Assembly (NCBI GenBank): GCA_049999765.1
Contig: JBNGIQ010006026.1
Coordinates: 1 to 27,446 of the forward strand
Source: Phaeoceros laevis
Taxonomy: Eukaryota > Anthocerotophyta > Anthocerotopsida > Notothyladales
Length of the DNA: 27,446 bases
Direction of reading: 5' to 3'
Part shown: positions 1 to 8,188 of the stretch, in pieces
How the letters are laid out: the number at the start of each line of letters is the position of its first letter
Position numbering within the stretch: position 1 is the first letter of the stretch
The notes under the pieces: model-generated
What the model was told of the DNA's origin: nothing
Database searches by the model: none
What the model saw: the letters and a program-made list of their open reading frames with translations, nothing else
Program-made: the position numbers and the translations under genes

Positions 1-599
1 TGGCCTGTATGGCACTTAGGCACAGGGATTTAATCTTCACCAGTAGACTGGTGGTTGCTATACAGTACCACGTTTGAGAGTATGAATTGCCTCAGCTGTA
101 ACTTATGACTTTATGTTGTTTATTTTGCTTGTTATGGTGATCTGGTGTGATTTAGGTAATGAAATGCAGGTTTAGACCACAGGTTGGAAGTTAGGGTTTA
201 GTAATGAACTCAGGTTATGACCTGAAGCTAAACCCAAAGGATATCCCTTTGGGTTTTCCAATGAAATGTGGTTAGTTTTCAGGTTAAACTTAGGGTTAGG
301 TAAGGATGACCTGTAATCTGCAACGGACCACTTGATTGGTCCGCCTGCAGTATTTAAAAAGCAAGCAACAGAGCCCAGATGGACTCTGTTGTCTTGGGCA
401 AGCAGTAAAGCTGGCTGTTGTGTGACAGCTGTCTCAAGCCAACATCCCTCTGCACCTCTCTCTCTTTCTTTTCAGCGAGTGACTCCAAAATCGCTTCACT
501 GAGCACAGTGTGAGTGTGAGTGTGTTAGTGGGAGCCCAGCGGGTCTCCCACTAGTGTGGGCAATAACAGGTCCTGTTCAATGACAGACACCTCGCGACA
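1..599 (+). repeat. LTR/promoter-like noncoding region
   Basis: I see no coding sequence here. The stretch has LTR-like properties on the plus strand. It contains an 11-bp perfect inverted repeat at 230-240/246-256 and a 7-bp one at 324-330/337-343 that includes an inverted CCAAT (ATTGG). A TATA-like TATTTAAAAA follows at 351-360, then a pyrimidine-rich run (about 451-475), and an ACA at 565-567 that could be an LTR end. The left end lies outside the window and I found no second copy, so neither LTR limits nor element identity can be fixed. It could equally be a promoter fragment. Confidence 0.35.
351..360 (+). promoter_or_regulatory. TATA-like box of the LTR-like region
   Basis: TATTTAAAAA lies 8 bp downstream of a hairpin carrying ATTGG (inverted CCAAT). 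This is the spacing and order of a core Pol II promoter. Initiation would be expected near 380-390. This is inference from motifs only. Confidence 0.3.
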
Positions 600-601
600 C
601 A

Positions 602-1190
602 TGCGTTTCGCCAAGCCATCAGCCTATGGATGGTCCCTAGACATATGTCGGTGGTCCACAAGTGCATGATCCAACAAGTCTTGAAACTCGCCACGGAATT
701 TAGTACCTTGGTCAGTCAAGCATTCAGCACATGCCCCAAACCTGCTGAGAACTTGTTGAAGAAATTCCTGACTAGTGCTTCGTGAAGTCTTGTCTGGAAG
801 TGCTACCAACTCCACCCACTTGGAGAAGTGTTCGATCATCACCATCACATACACATTGCCCCATGGAGTCATAGACAACTCTCCCGCTAAATCACAAGAC
901 CATCGGTAAAACAACCCTTGAATTGGGAGAGGGTGAATTCGGAAGAGCGATCACTGAATGATGACTTGACTCGATCGCAAGCAGCACACCGTGCTATCGC
1001 CTCCCTGACCTGAATATACATACCTACCCAATGCTAGTGAGGAGCCAACGAGCTATATGTGCGTTTGACCTCGAAATGGCCAAGTTCAGCATGGACATGT
1101 TGAATAAGTGCTGGCCTATCCTGTACGGGCGGCACAACACGTTCTCCTTCAGGCAACAACTTCACCAAGTGATCAACTCTCCAAGAATAC
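602..1190 (-). pseudogene. Ty3/gypsy integrase fragment
   Basis: Read on the minus strand, this is a zinc-binding and catalytic-core integrase fragment. An HHCC region (HVHAELGH, later CAACD) lies at about 1130-960. The core follows with first Asp in SCDLAG (codon 891-893) and second Asp in LTDQG (711-713). The third catalytic residue is 35 codons after the second Asp, but it reads Lys in GLAKRM (606-608) where Glu is expected. An in-frame TAG at 624-626 replaces the Gln of the HPQADG signature, and frameshifts separate the zinc region from the core. Homology stops abruptly near 602 against unrelated sequence. It is a dead fragment whose orientation is opposite to element A next to it. Confidence 0.85.
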
Positions 1191-1248
1191 CGTTTAGACC
1201 TCTGCTGAATCCTGTCCCGCTGAGCAGGAGTGTATCATGCTGTGGTTA

Positions 1249-1784
1249 GGATGCGGTTATATAATCAGGTTGGGATGACTATGGTTAGGTTCAAGCCAGC
1301 TGGTTAGATGGAGAATAACCAGGGCAGTTAGCTATAGGATAATTACTTAGTTTGTAGCGTATAGATAGAGGATAGAGGCTACCCGCATAGCGCGGTATGC
1401 CGTTAGCGCTTGTCATGGGTAGACGCAACCCCAGGCATGCCTCTTAATTAGTGAGCCGTTCAGAAGGACCTCGGCAAGGCACCAGAGAGCTGCGCGGCGG
1501 CGGAGGGTGAATGCGAAGCGTCATCTACAACGGGATAGCCAGCAACGGTCTTCAAGCAGCTGCAGCTACACAACGCAGGCAGTGCGACTAGTGCAGCTGG
1601 ATTTTCTTTGTCGTGTGGGGACTTTTGTTGTGAGCCGAATGCTTGTCGGGACATTACGTTTTGTGCACTGCCAAATGTTGATCCCCGTGCCAAGGGCACG
1701 TCCATAGGCAAGATCTATACAAAGAAAATCCCTTGCAGGTGTGTCTGATGCTAAGCGGGTGCAACGCTGTTACAGATTAGAGAC
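1249..1784 (+). other. Leader/LTR-like noncoding region upstream of element A gag
   Basis: No conserved coding sequence is visible. A TATATAAT-like stretch lies near 1257-1264, and the region ends at the gag-like ATG at 1785. Its position suggests the 5' LTR plus untranslated leader of element A. I could not identify a primer-binding site or paired LTR. The short ORFs in both strands look like chance. Confidence 0.3.
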
Positions 1785-3707
1785 ATGGCTGGGGGATCCA
1801 TTGCGTCAGAAGGCGCAAGCAACACTGAGGCGCGTCTGGAAGCCCTTGAGGCGATTGTCAGGTGAAAAGCCCGGCATTACGATGAACTTAGAATAGAAAC
1901 TGGCAAACATGCTATTTCGCGTGTTGTTGGCGTTGCCGCGGACACCGTGAGATAGAGCGGTTGACAATGATGCGAAGTGTGGCATGAGATTCCGCATGAA
2001 GCTGCTGAGAACGGATGGTTGAGCCGCCGTCACCGAAGGAAGCGGCGGGCTGGCAACCTGAACACAGCTGGGAAACACCGGAGATTCTGAGACATTTTTG
2101 GGAAGAGACACCGTATCGATCGCCTACTGTGAGGTACAGCAGCCGGATTCCTTACCTGGAAAGCCCGTGCCGGAGTTTTGAGTTGGAAGGCTGGCAGCGG
2201 GTTTGTGACCCACAAGGAGAAGGCTGTTTTGGTGACACAAGGAAGAGCATCATGGACCCACCGAGGATGGGGCACGACGAGCTATTCACAGGTGTGCACA
2301 GAACTTTGTCGTTGCTCGATTTCATGGACAGATTCATTGCGGCCATGGCGGAGATCAAACTCAAGTCGAACGGTACACAGAGGAGTTTGCACTCTTGCAA
2401 TTGCCTGGGTATCTGGGGGGAGGAGCCCTCAAGACGTTCAGGAAGTGTAGAGATGCCATTGTGGCTGCTCAGTGAGAGGAGCAAACAACACAAACCACAA
2501 AGAAGGAGTCGGAAATCACGCAGGTCACAAGAAGGAAGAAAAAGGAAGGATATGACGTGATTCTTGAAGTCTTTGCTATGCTGAAAAGAGAATTTCCTTC
2601 TGCGATAGCAGAAAAGATGCAAGAGCTGCAAAATTTTGCATTTAAGCTTGGAGAGTCTCTGAAAAGTGCATATCTCAGATTGGAGGAACTAATGGAGGAT
2701 ACAGAGCTGCTAATTCTCGAGACGCAGCTGAAGATTTTCTGGGAGCTTTGCCGTACAAGCAAAGGATCAAAGTAACAAGTGTTGTGCACATGAAGTTTGG
2801 GCGTAGGTATGAGTTGAAGAATGTCTACGAGACAGCAGAGATGCTGTTGCCTGCAGACGCGTATTCTAACGCATATTGGGAGCGGCGCAACCATGGTACA
2901 AGAGGGTACCACCAAGGAGGATAGTCCTCAGCATCTTCAGGACGGGATCGGGCTGGATACAACAGCCCTGCCAGGAGGGAAAGGCCTGCCAACACGGCAG
3001 TTAGCTTCGAGAAGTGCCCTCGCTGTCTCGGTCCACATTTGGTAAAGGATTGTGACTACAGGTGGGGAGGAACGAAGGGACAGCGAGCCTGTCCAGAGTG
3101 TGATCGCTTTGGACACACTGAGGAGGCATCATGTTGGAGGTCCCATCCTGAACTCAAACCAGCTTTGGCGAATGCTTCTTCTGAGAGCTCAAGGGAAAGG
3201 GGTGGCCATCGGAGTAAGAGTCCAGTGAGGATTGGAGATGAGCGGAAGGCCATGATGGCCAAGATCGACAGTTTACAAAGGAAGCTTGAAGTGGCATTGT
3301 CGGCTCAGGGCTTTGCAGATGATCAAGGTCCACAGCATGACCAGGACATGCAGCATGACTATGGTGACGAGGAGGAAGACCGTCCGACATACATGGCTGT
3401 GGCAACACGAAAGAGTAGAGTTGGAGCAACGAATTTGATTCAAAATGCAGAGAGTGATGATGCTGCCCCGGAAATTCTGGAAAAGAGTAAGGCACCAGTT
3501 TGGGTATTTGCCAAGATGCCTAAATCGTTTGTGCAGCAGAAGGTTGGCAGCAGTACTAATGACATGGTAGTGGATGCTAGCAAGAAAGTTGGCAGTGGAC
3601 TGCCCAGGTTGGCGACTGAAGTAGTGTTGCAGAAAGTGATGGACACTCAATGCTTGAGCTTTGGGGATTTGGGTATGTCCACCACGACCTTCGACCTGCT
3701 ATCATGA
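1785..3707 (+). pseudogene. gag: Element A gag (capsid plus two CCHC-like knuckles), broken
   Basis: This is the structural protein region of a Ty3 element, which would package element RNA in cytoplasmic particles. The ATG at 1785 opens a 26-residue start with a coiled-coil-like TEARLEALEAIV, then a stop at 1863. A capsid-like helical stretch is readable from about 2353 to 2770 (CRDAIVAAQ, then a TGA at 2473; FAMLKREFPSAIAEKMQELQ). It continues after a frameshift near 2712 (DAAEDFLGALPYKQRIKV) to a TAG near 2926. Two zinc-knuckle-like motifs follow: CPRC...H...C at 3015-3053 (three residues between the second Cys and His, one fewer than usual) and CPECDRFGH...C just after. The tail has acidic stretches and the PTYMAV and MPKSF motifs shared with element C (APSYMAV, MPKSF). 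At least three lesions mean it cannot be translated whole. Confidence 0.75.
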
Positions 3708-4566
3708 GGTGGATGCAAACACGAGAATGGAACATAGCTGCTGTGGAAGCCATGACTGCCGTGAGTGTGCCGTGCCCCATGAGAGAATGCAGCAATGTGA
3801 AGGCATAGCCATGGTTGATAACAGAGATAGACATGTGCTGATGGAAGGCTTGGCACCCAAGAGGGTGCTTGTAGACACTGGGGCTGAGCCAGTCATCGTG
3901 GGAAGAATGATGAAGGAGGCTTTGGGCCTCTATGGTAGCAAGCTAATTGAGAGCATGATCACATTGTCTACGGCAGCAGGCACGAAAGAGAAAGTGCTGG
4001 GAGTAACCAGAAAAAAGCTGAAGCTGGTATTCAAACCATGCACTATGGATGAATGCCATGTGTTTGTGAGAGTACTAGTTACCGACGCAGAAAATTTCGA
4101 TGTGATCATGGGGGTGAAGGCCACATATGGTCCTGCGATGGGAGTGGATCCATATGGAGAAGTTGTATTTTATCGTCCAGGTTGGAGAGAAGGAGATTAC
4201 AGCAGGGTGGCCACAATCCCTCTGCATATGCGCAAACAGAGCAACGATAATGCCTTGCTTACATGTGCTGGAATTGCTGATGAGGAAGACAAACTTATGT
4301 GGTGCCTAAACACTGCTGCTGAGTTATGGATGGATAGCCTCGAAGCAGGCGAGCTAGATGAAGGAACAAGCATGACTGGTTCTGAGCATGGCCTCATGTT
4401 GGATCCAAGTGAAGAGGTCACACAAGCCATGCAGCGGCATGGAGAGTGCAGTGCACAGACCAGCGCAATGGTAGACCATGAACTAGAGAAGTGCATAACA
4501 CTCTCAATTGAAACGGAGACACACTCCATGATATGGAGACAGGGCAAAATTAAGACGAAAATGTAG
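3661..4566 (+). pseudogene. Element A aspartic protease and downstream linker
   Basis: This 301-codon open frame holds a retropepsin-like protease. The active-site triad DTG (in VLVDTGAEPV) is at 3874-3882, followed by ALGLYGSKL, an LGV stretch and LVTDAENFDVIMG. It would act as a dimer to cut the Gag-Pol polyprotein. It is related to the protease of element C (VLIDTGAEPV, LVTDAENYDVLLG) but clearly diverged. The frame is offset from gag, so a frameshift near 3660-3707 separates them. After an acidic linker it stops at 4564-4566, before any methyltransferase motif. In element C the equivalent linker leads directly into the methyltransferase, so copy A is probably truncated there. The readable start within the frame is arbitrary, because the true start lies in gag. 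Confidence 0.75.
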
Positions 4567-4638
4567 GTGCACAATTGGAAATAATAGCATTTTTTACCCT
4601 TGACATGAAATTTGCCTGCATTTTTTAAGTTGGGATGG

Positions 4639-5301
4639 TTAAAAAGGAGTGCTTTTGCACGTTTGGGGTTCCAGAGAGGAGCCATTCTGGGGGATAGTCT
4701 TCCTACCACCAGAGCCTGAGCCGCCACTCTCGTTCGCTGCTGCTGTTTGGGGTTGCAGAGAGGAGCCTTTGAGGGGGACTGTCTTCCTACCACCTGAGCT
4801 TGGTGCTTCCGCCTGCAGGGACGGGCGCTTCTCCGCCCACTTGTTCACCAGAGCCGTGACGTCCTCCCGGGACAACTTCTCAAGACACATCACGGCCGCC
4901 GCCGCTTCGGCATGTTTTTTGTCCTGGGCACCGGCCCCTGCTACCACTTGTCCGGATGCTATTGCCAGGGCCCGATCGACTCCAGCTGTGCCAGCCATCA
5001 TACTCGCCGTGAACAACTTGCGGGTCAGAGGGCACCCTTCTGCAGTCATTGTCACCCTCTCTCCGCCTGTTTTGTTGGCAGCCCGGGGACCCATGGAACT
5101 TGTCGGACATGCGAGACATTGCGCTGCCCGTGAATGAAAGCATTGCAAACAGCAGCAACGGCGGGTGCCCAGCACAAAAAACAGCCTGCGACTGAAATGA
5201 AAGGGCAGGGCCTTGGCAAAAGGACAGCACTTCAAAACGAAGGAGCTCAAACAACAAGGCCGAAGCCCAAGAAAGAACAATGCGACATGAGGACCTGTCA
5301 C
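4639..5301 (-). CDS. Possible host gene: dsRNA-binding-domain-like protein with C-terminal repeats
   Basis: This 220-codon minus-strand frame is uninterrupted and GC-richer than the surrounding elements. Residues about 90-140 resemble the end of a double-stranded-RNA-binding fold: LFTAS, then GQVVAGAGAQDKKHAEAAAA and a CLEKL helix, matching the usual G-x-G-x-S-K-K-x-A-K-x-x-A-A pattern. There is an insert of about ten residues before it. The internal Met that begins MGPRAANK (about residue 70) may be the true start, because the first part is hydrophobic and Cys-rich. The C-terminus carries two copies of a 28-residue unit with GGRKT and GSSLxPQT. A TATAAA at 5441-5446 lies at a sensible distance upstream. 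It could be a first exon or a captured gene fragment. I cannot name the gene. Confidence 0.45.
   Translation of the reverse strand: MTGPHVALFFLGLRPCCLSSFVLKCCPFAKALPFHFSRRLFFVLGTRRCCCLQCFHSRAAQCLACPTSSMGPRAANKTGGERVTMTAEGCPLTRKLFTASMMAGTAGVDRALAIASGQVVAGAGAQDKKHAEAAAAVMCLEKLSREDVTALVNKWAEKRPSLQAEAPSSGGRKTVPLKGSSLQPQTAAANESGGSGSGGRKTIPQNGSSLEPQTCKSTPF
4661..4799. repeat. 84-bp-period tandem repeat in the dsRBD-like ORF
   Basis: Two similar 55-bp segments, 4661-4715 and 4745-4799, both begin GTTTGGGGTT and both contain CAGAGAGGAGCC and GTCTTCCTACCACC. Their spacing of 84 bp is exactly 28 codons, so the coding frame of the minus-strand ORF is kept. This supports the view that the repeat expanded while the frame was coding. 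Confidence 0.75.
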
Positions 5302-5629
5302 CGGAAAACCCAGGTACGTTGCGCTAACAAACTCTTCTCCCTAAGCAAACGCCGAGCGTGACAGGAGACCGTGTTCAAAATGCGGGCAGGAGAGCAGGGT
5401 GTCGGAACAACGAGAGAGGGGAGTTTGGGCGCTGACCCTGTTTATAGGAAGGACGAGCACCCTAAAGTGGAATGGGGTTCACGAATAGCATTCCCGCGCG
5501 CGCTAAAATCGTTCCATGCCCGAAACGGCCCTGTTAGCAGCACTTACCACGCCATGCACAAGTCACCGGCTGCGTGCATTGCCCCCCCTGCCCTTAACAA
5601 CGACCGTCCCTGCTAATGCCACATAACAC
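5302..5629 (-). promoter_or_regulatory. Putative promoter and 5' UTR of the dsRBD-like ORF
   Basis: There is no gene in this stretch. On the minus strand it holds TATAAA (5441-5446), followed by about 140 bp to the first ATG at 5301. A GTACCTGGG near 5310 might be a splice donor. These are motif-level observations only. Confidence 0.3.
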
Positions 5630-5698
5630 GTTGTAAACGGTAGTAGCTGCATGGTGCATATGTATGCCAAATGTGGCAGCTTCCACAATGCCACGTGA
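5630..5698 (+). pseudogene. PPR repeat fragment (MYAKCGS), plus strand
   Basis: The plus-strand frame from about 5630 reads VVNG...CMVHMYAKCGSFHNAT and then a stop at 5696-5698. MYAKCGS is the diagnostic core of the L-type repeat in plant PLS-class pentatricopeptide proteins, which bind organelle RNA. Only about 20 residues remain. It lies on the opposite strand to the PPR pieces at 5735-6090, so part of the former gene appears inverted. Confidence 0.6.
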
Positions 5699-5734
5699 CC
5701 TGTATGTAATGATGGGGCTGGAGGGCCTGATTTT

Positions 5735-6090
5735 AGCACACAGTTTGATGTTTGCTTGTCTCCCGAAGGCTTCTGAAAAGGAGAAGAAGACCAACTGTGT
5801 GGGCATGCCGTAATTCATGACTATTGAGATCAGTTCCTGAACTCTTCTAAGTACTAATTACATCTCGAACATGTCCATCACACAATGGATATTTTGGCTG
5901 ACCATGGTCAGCCAAAATGAGGCCCCCACCGCTCCTCCATTTCCTCCATTTATTGATACGCAACAACGCCTCTTGGCAGAGCCCTTGTTGTGCATACCCA
6001 GCAATCAGGGCATTCATTGTCACCGCATTCACCGTGTTCATGTTGTCAAAAAACCTGGAGTGCATCTTCTAACGAAAGTGGCTGCCCTAG
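5735..6090 (-). pseudogene. PPR gene remnants, minus strand
   Basis: The minus strand reads VNAVTMNALIAGYAQQGLC and then QEAL at about 6025-5960, a close match to the PLS-class PPR consensus (VTWNALIAGYAQxG, then EEAL). Further downstream, at about 5790-5735, is FFSFSEAFGRQANIKL, which resembles the next repeat (TFVSLLKACG...). The order is that of a normal PPR protein, but the frame is lost between the two and a palindrome at 5891-5918 sits in the gap. Such proteins normally enter mitochondria or plastids and edit or stabilise transcripts. This copy is a pseudogene. Confidence 0.6.
5891..5918. repeat. Perfect 28-bp palindrome
   Basis: The 28 bases at 5891-5918 equal their own reverse complement; the arm is ATTTTGGCTGACCA and the centre is CCATGG. 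There is no spacer. It interrupts the PPR pseudogene between two PPR pieces. It could mark an insertion or repair junction, or be the remains of a fold-back element. Confidence 0.9.
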
Positions 6091-6099
6091 AATAGCCCG

Positions 6100-6302
6100 C
6101 TTCCCGGCGGTTAAGTAAGAGTCTAGGTTAAATATACATACGCGGGTATATACGGATACGAACCGTGCCCTAACGAACAGGCACGTACCAACCGTCGTAC
6201 ACATTCACACGACACGGCCTTGAAAGGCCTCACACACACACAAGTGTATCAATCAATTCATGCTTCTTTCCTACACTACGTCTATCTGTTGATCCTACGC
6301 TA
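6100..6302 (+). repeat. 3' part of the 5' LTR of copia element 1
   Basis: This AT-rich segment ends directly before a primer-binding site, as an LTR should. It has a TATA-like GGTATATAC near 6145, a hairpin CGTGCC...GGCACG near 6164-6185 and a short CA repeat near 6231-6241. I found no matching sequence downstream of the element's RNase H, so the outer LTR end and the 3' LTR are missing or diverged. The left limit is uncertain. Confidence 0.45.
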
Positions 6303-6315
6303 TGGTATCAGAGCA
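6303..6315 (+). promoter_or_regulatory. Primer-binding site for initiator-Met tRNA
   Basis: TGGTATCAGAGCA matches the standard plant copia primer-binding site complementary to the 3' end of cytoplasmic initiator-Met tRNA. It primes minus-strand DNA synthesis. It fixes the left side of copia element 1 and is independent evidence for a plant host. Confidence 0.85.
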
Positions 6316-6320
6316 GGTCT

Positions 6321-6500
6321 ATGGATTCCGCCAAGTCTCCATCTAGCGAGTGTGAGGTCTGCAAATCAGAGTGCTGCATTAGAAGTCTGTCACATGAGCA
6401 GTTTCGTGCAGCTATCTCAGCACTCAGAATTTGCACTCACCCGATTTGGGAACATGGCGGAAGCGTTTTGGCGGAGGTCGTCAATCACTACTACTCGTAG
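6321..6500 (+). CDS. Short Cys-rich ORF just after the PBS
   Basis: A 59-codon frame begins six bases after the primer-binding site and stops at 6498-6500. Its start is Cys-rich (SECEVCKSECC), followed by a helical stretch (SLSHEQFRAAISAL). It may be the N-terminus of a leader or Gag protein whose continuation was lost. I do not recognise the family. An ATG this close to a PBS is unusual for a copia element. Confidence 0.35.
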   Translation: MDSAKSPSSECEVCKSECCIRSLSHEQFRAAISALRICTHPIWEHGGSVLAEVVNHYYS

Positions 6501-6540
6501 TATTTGCGCATCTGTTGCCAAGAAGAATTGAGCCAACCTG

Positions 6541-6723
6541 ATGGATCCGCGCACACAGTTGGGTAGATTGCAATTTCTTGCAAACATCATGCGTCCTGAC
6601 CTGGCTTTTGCCCTGCACAGTGCAGCCCAGTCCAGTCAGTCACGCGCACCACCTGGACAATTTGCGAGCAGTCCACAGGTGTCGAAGACTCAATCCACAG
6701 TAGAAAAGAAGCCAGAGCAGTAG
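6541..6723 (+). pseudogene. Copia reverse transcriptase fragment
   Basis: The frame contains LGRLQFLANIMRPDLAFALH, which matches the region after the RT palm in copia elements (GxLxYLxxxTRPDIAFAVH). About 35 residues align before the match fades. This piece is out of place between the PBS and gag of copia element 1, so it is probably a nested or rearranged fragment of another copia copy. Confidence 0.5.
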
Positions 6724-6864
6724 CACCAGGTCATCTACACACATATCCAAGCATCTCGTCACATACTGAGATACAGGTGTAGATACCCTGGAGCCACTGT
6801 ACACAATCGTCAGTTTAATAGTCTTGCACAGGGAATGTCAACAATTAGACTCTCATTCTGACCA

Positions 6865-7280
6865 ATGCCTCGCAATGGTCGCTCCAGGCGCACTCACAAT
6901 CCACACAGGCAAGTAGTATCTCCCTTTAGGAACAGTGCAGATCAGCAATCTTTCTTTTCCAGTCTACCACTGCAAAACACACCTGCCTGCGCTCACCAAG
7001 TCAGAAACTCTTGCGACAACTGTGGAAGAAGCGGACACTCACGTCCATCTGCGAGTTTACCTGGACGCGCACCTGCCCAGCAGGCATTGTCCTTGAGAAG
7101 TGTCCTGAATCTGCTGGCTGAAGAGCGCCGATACACACACGCAACTTTGTGTGACTTCCGGCGCGCATGCGTGAAGTGCAAGAAGAGCGCCTACGCGATC
7201 AAAATGAGGACACCAGCATTCGGATCAACCACTTGACAAAAGACTTCAGCACCTTGCTGCGTCTGGGGGCGCTCACGAAG
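6865..7280 (+). pseudogene. Gag-like leader ORFs before the gap
   Basis: Two overlapping frames are open. The first (6865-7236) has one half-knuckle CDNCGRSGH without a final Cys, and a later CVKC pair. The second (7167 to the gap) reads as a coiled coil (EERLRDQNEDTSIRINHL). Past the gap, at 7381-7440, another frame continues with VISEVAALLTHMS. They look like pieces of a Gag N-terminal region, but the scaffold gap prevents joining them. Function is not recognised. Confidence 0.3.
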
Positions 7281-7380
7281 NNNNNNNNNNNNNNNNNNNN
7301 NNNNNNNNNNNNNNNNNNNNNNNNNNNNNNNNNNNNNNNNNNNNNNNNNNNNNNNNNNNNNNNNNNNNNNNNNNNNNNNN
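7281..7380. other. Assembly gap, 100 N
   Basis: Exactly 100 N in a row, a conventional unknown-length scaffold gap. Frames spanning it are artefacts. Confidence 0.99.
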
Positions 7381-7450
7381 GACGTCATCTCAGAAGTCGC
7401 TGCCCTCTTGACGCACATGTCAATCGAGGAAAAATCCAGGAAGATGGTGT

Positions 7451-8188
7451 TTGAATATGTCGGAACCTTGGGATCCAAGCCCAGCAGGGACTCCACCTCG
7501 CCAGATTCCTGCTAGACCTGAAGCGACACATGCAAGGTTGAGGTCTGAAACGTCACCAGTAAGGCCCGGATCTGAAGAGACACCTGAAGCGTCATCACTT
7601 CCCGGATCTGAAGAGAAACTTGAAGCGTCACTACTTCCTGTCTTTCCAGAAAATCCCTTTGACGATCCAGAAGTCTATGCCCTTCCAGATCCTCCACCAA
7701 GTCCTATAACTGTAGATACTTTAGCCTCAGGCATAGTTCTTGTACAGCCCACTGTTTCACATTTAGACTCCTCTCCTAGCAGCACTGTGTCCACACCTAG
7801 GTCCTCACATAGCTCACATAGCTCTTCCTCCTACTTCCCTGAGCACTTGTTTGATTTAAGTCAAACTCAGTTTAGCCAATACACATTTGTTACGGTTATG
7901 GCAAATCCACCACCTGCAAATGTCACTGTCAATAACTTCAAGTATGATTTCAAGGATAGAGATAGGTTTAGTGGTCAACACTTTGATATCTGGATGATCC
8001 GAGTGCGCACCATTCTCCAAGAGCAGGAGCTTTGGGACTATGTTACAGGAACAATCGCACGACCTGTAACACCCGCAACTGCAGTAGACAAGCAAGTCTG
8101 GAAACTCAAAGACCTTCGTGCCCAAAATGTGATCCAGTCTGCATTGGATTTGAGCATGATGTCTCATGCTCGAGAGGTGGACAGCTAA
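7451..8188 (+). pseudogene. gag: Copia element 1 gag, N-terminal half
   Basis: A 245-codon frame. The first 145 residues are a Pro/Ser/Glu-rich low-complexity arm with a 12-residue repeat (PGSEETPEASSL, PGSEEKLEASLL). From Met at 7898 the copia Gag fold begins: NNFKYDFKDRDRFSGQHFDIW, then LQEQELWDYVTG, as in the gag-polypeptide/UBN2 family. The frame ends at 8186-8188 in nonsense (AREVDS), while the match resumes in another frame from 8166, so one frameshift splits gag here. The Met at 7898 is the more likely ancestral Gag start. Confidence 0.75.
7568..7639 (+). repeat. 36-bp tandem repeat in the gag arm
   Basis: Two adjacent 36-bp units start with GGATCTGAAGAGA at 7568 and 7604, and a weaker related copy lies upstream (about 7518-7560). 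The period is a multiple of three, so the frame is kept. Confidence 0.7.

Larger units (their letters stand above)
1785..4566 (+). mobile_element. Ty3/gypsy element A (5' part: gag-protease)
   Basis: Gag and protease are in the same order and show the same motifs as element C, so A belongs to the methyltransferase-bearing Ty3 lineage, but only its 5' third remains. The sequence changes character right after the linker stop, with no RT or integrase following on this strand. Confidence 0.75.

Noticed and set aside
181-300. Telomere-like TTAGGG/TTTAGGG words
   Set aside because: Only scattered single copies are present; there is no tandem array.
1460-1711. Overlapping short ORFs on both strands
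   Set aside because: They lie in the probable leader of element A, with no motif and no conservation between copies.
2015-2560. Long plus-strand frame over element A gag
   Set aside because: It overlaps the recognisable capsid frame (2353-2775) and has no domain match; most of it is a shadow frame.
4649-5137. 162-codon plus-strand frame opposite the dsRBD-like ORF
   Set aside because: It is the antisense reading of the better-supported minus-strand ORF, and its composition follows the GC bias.
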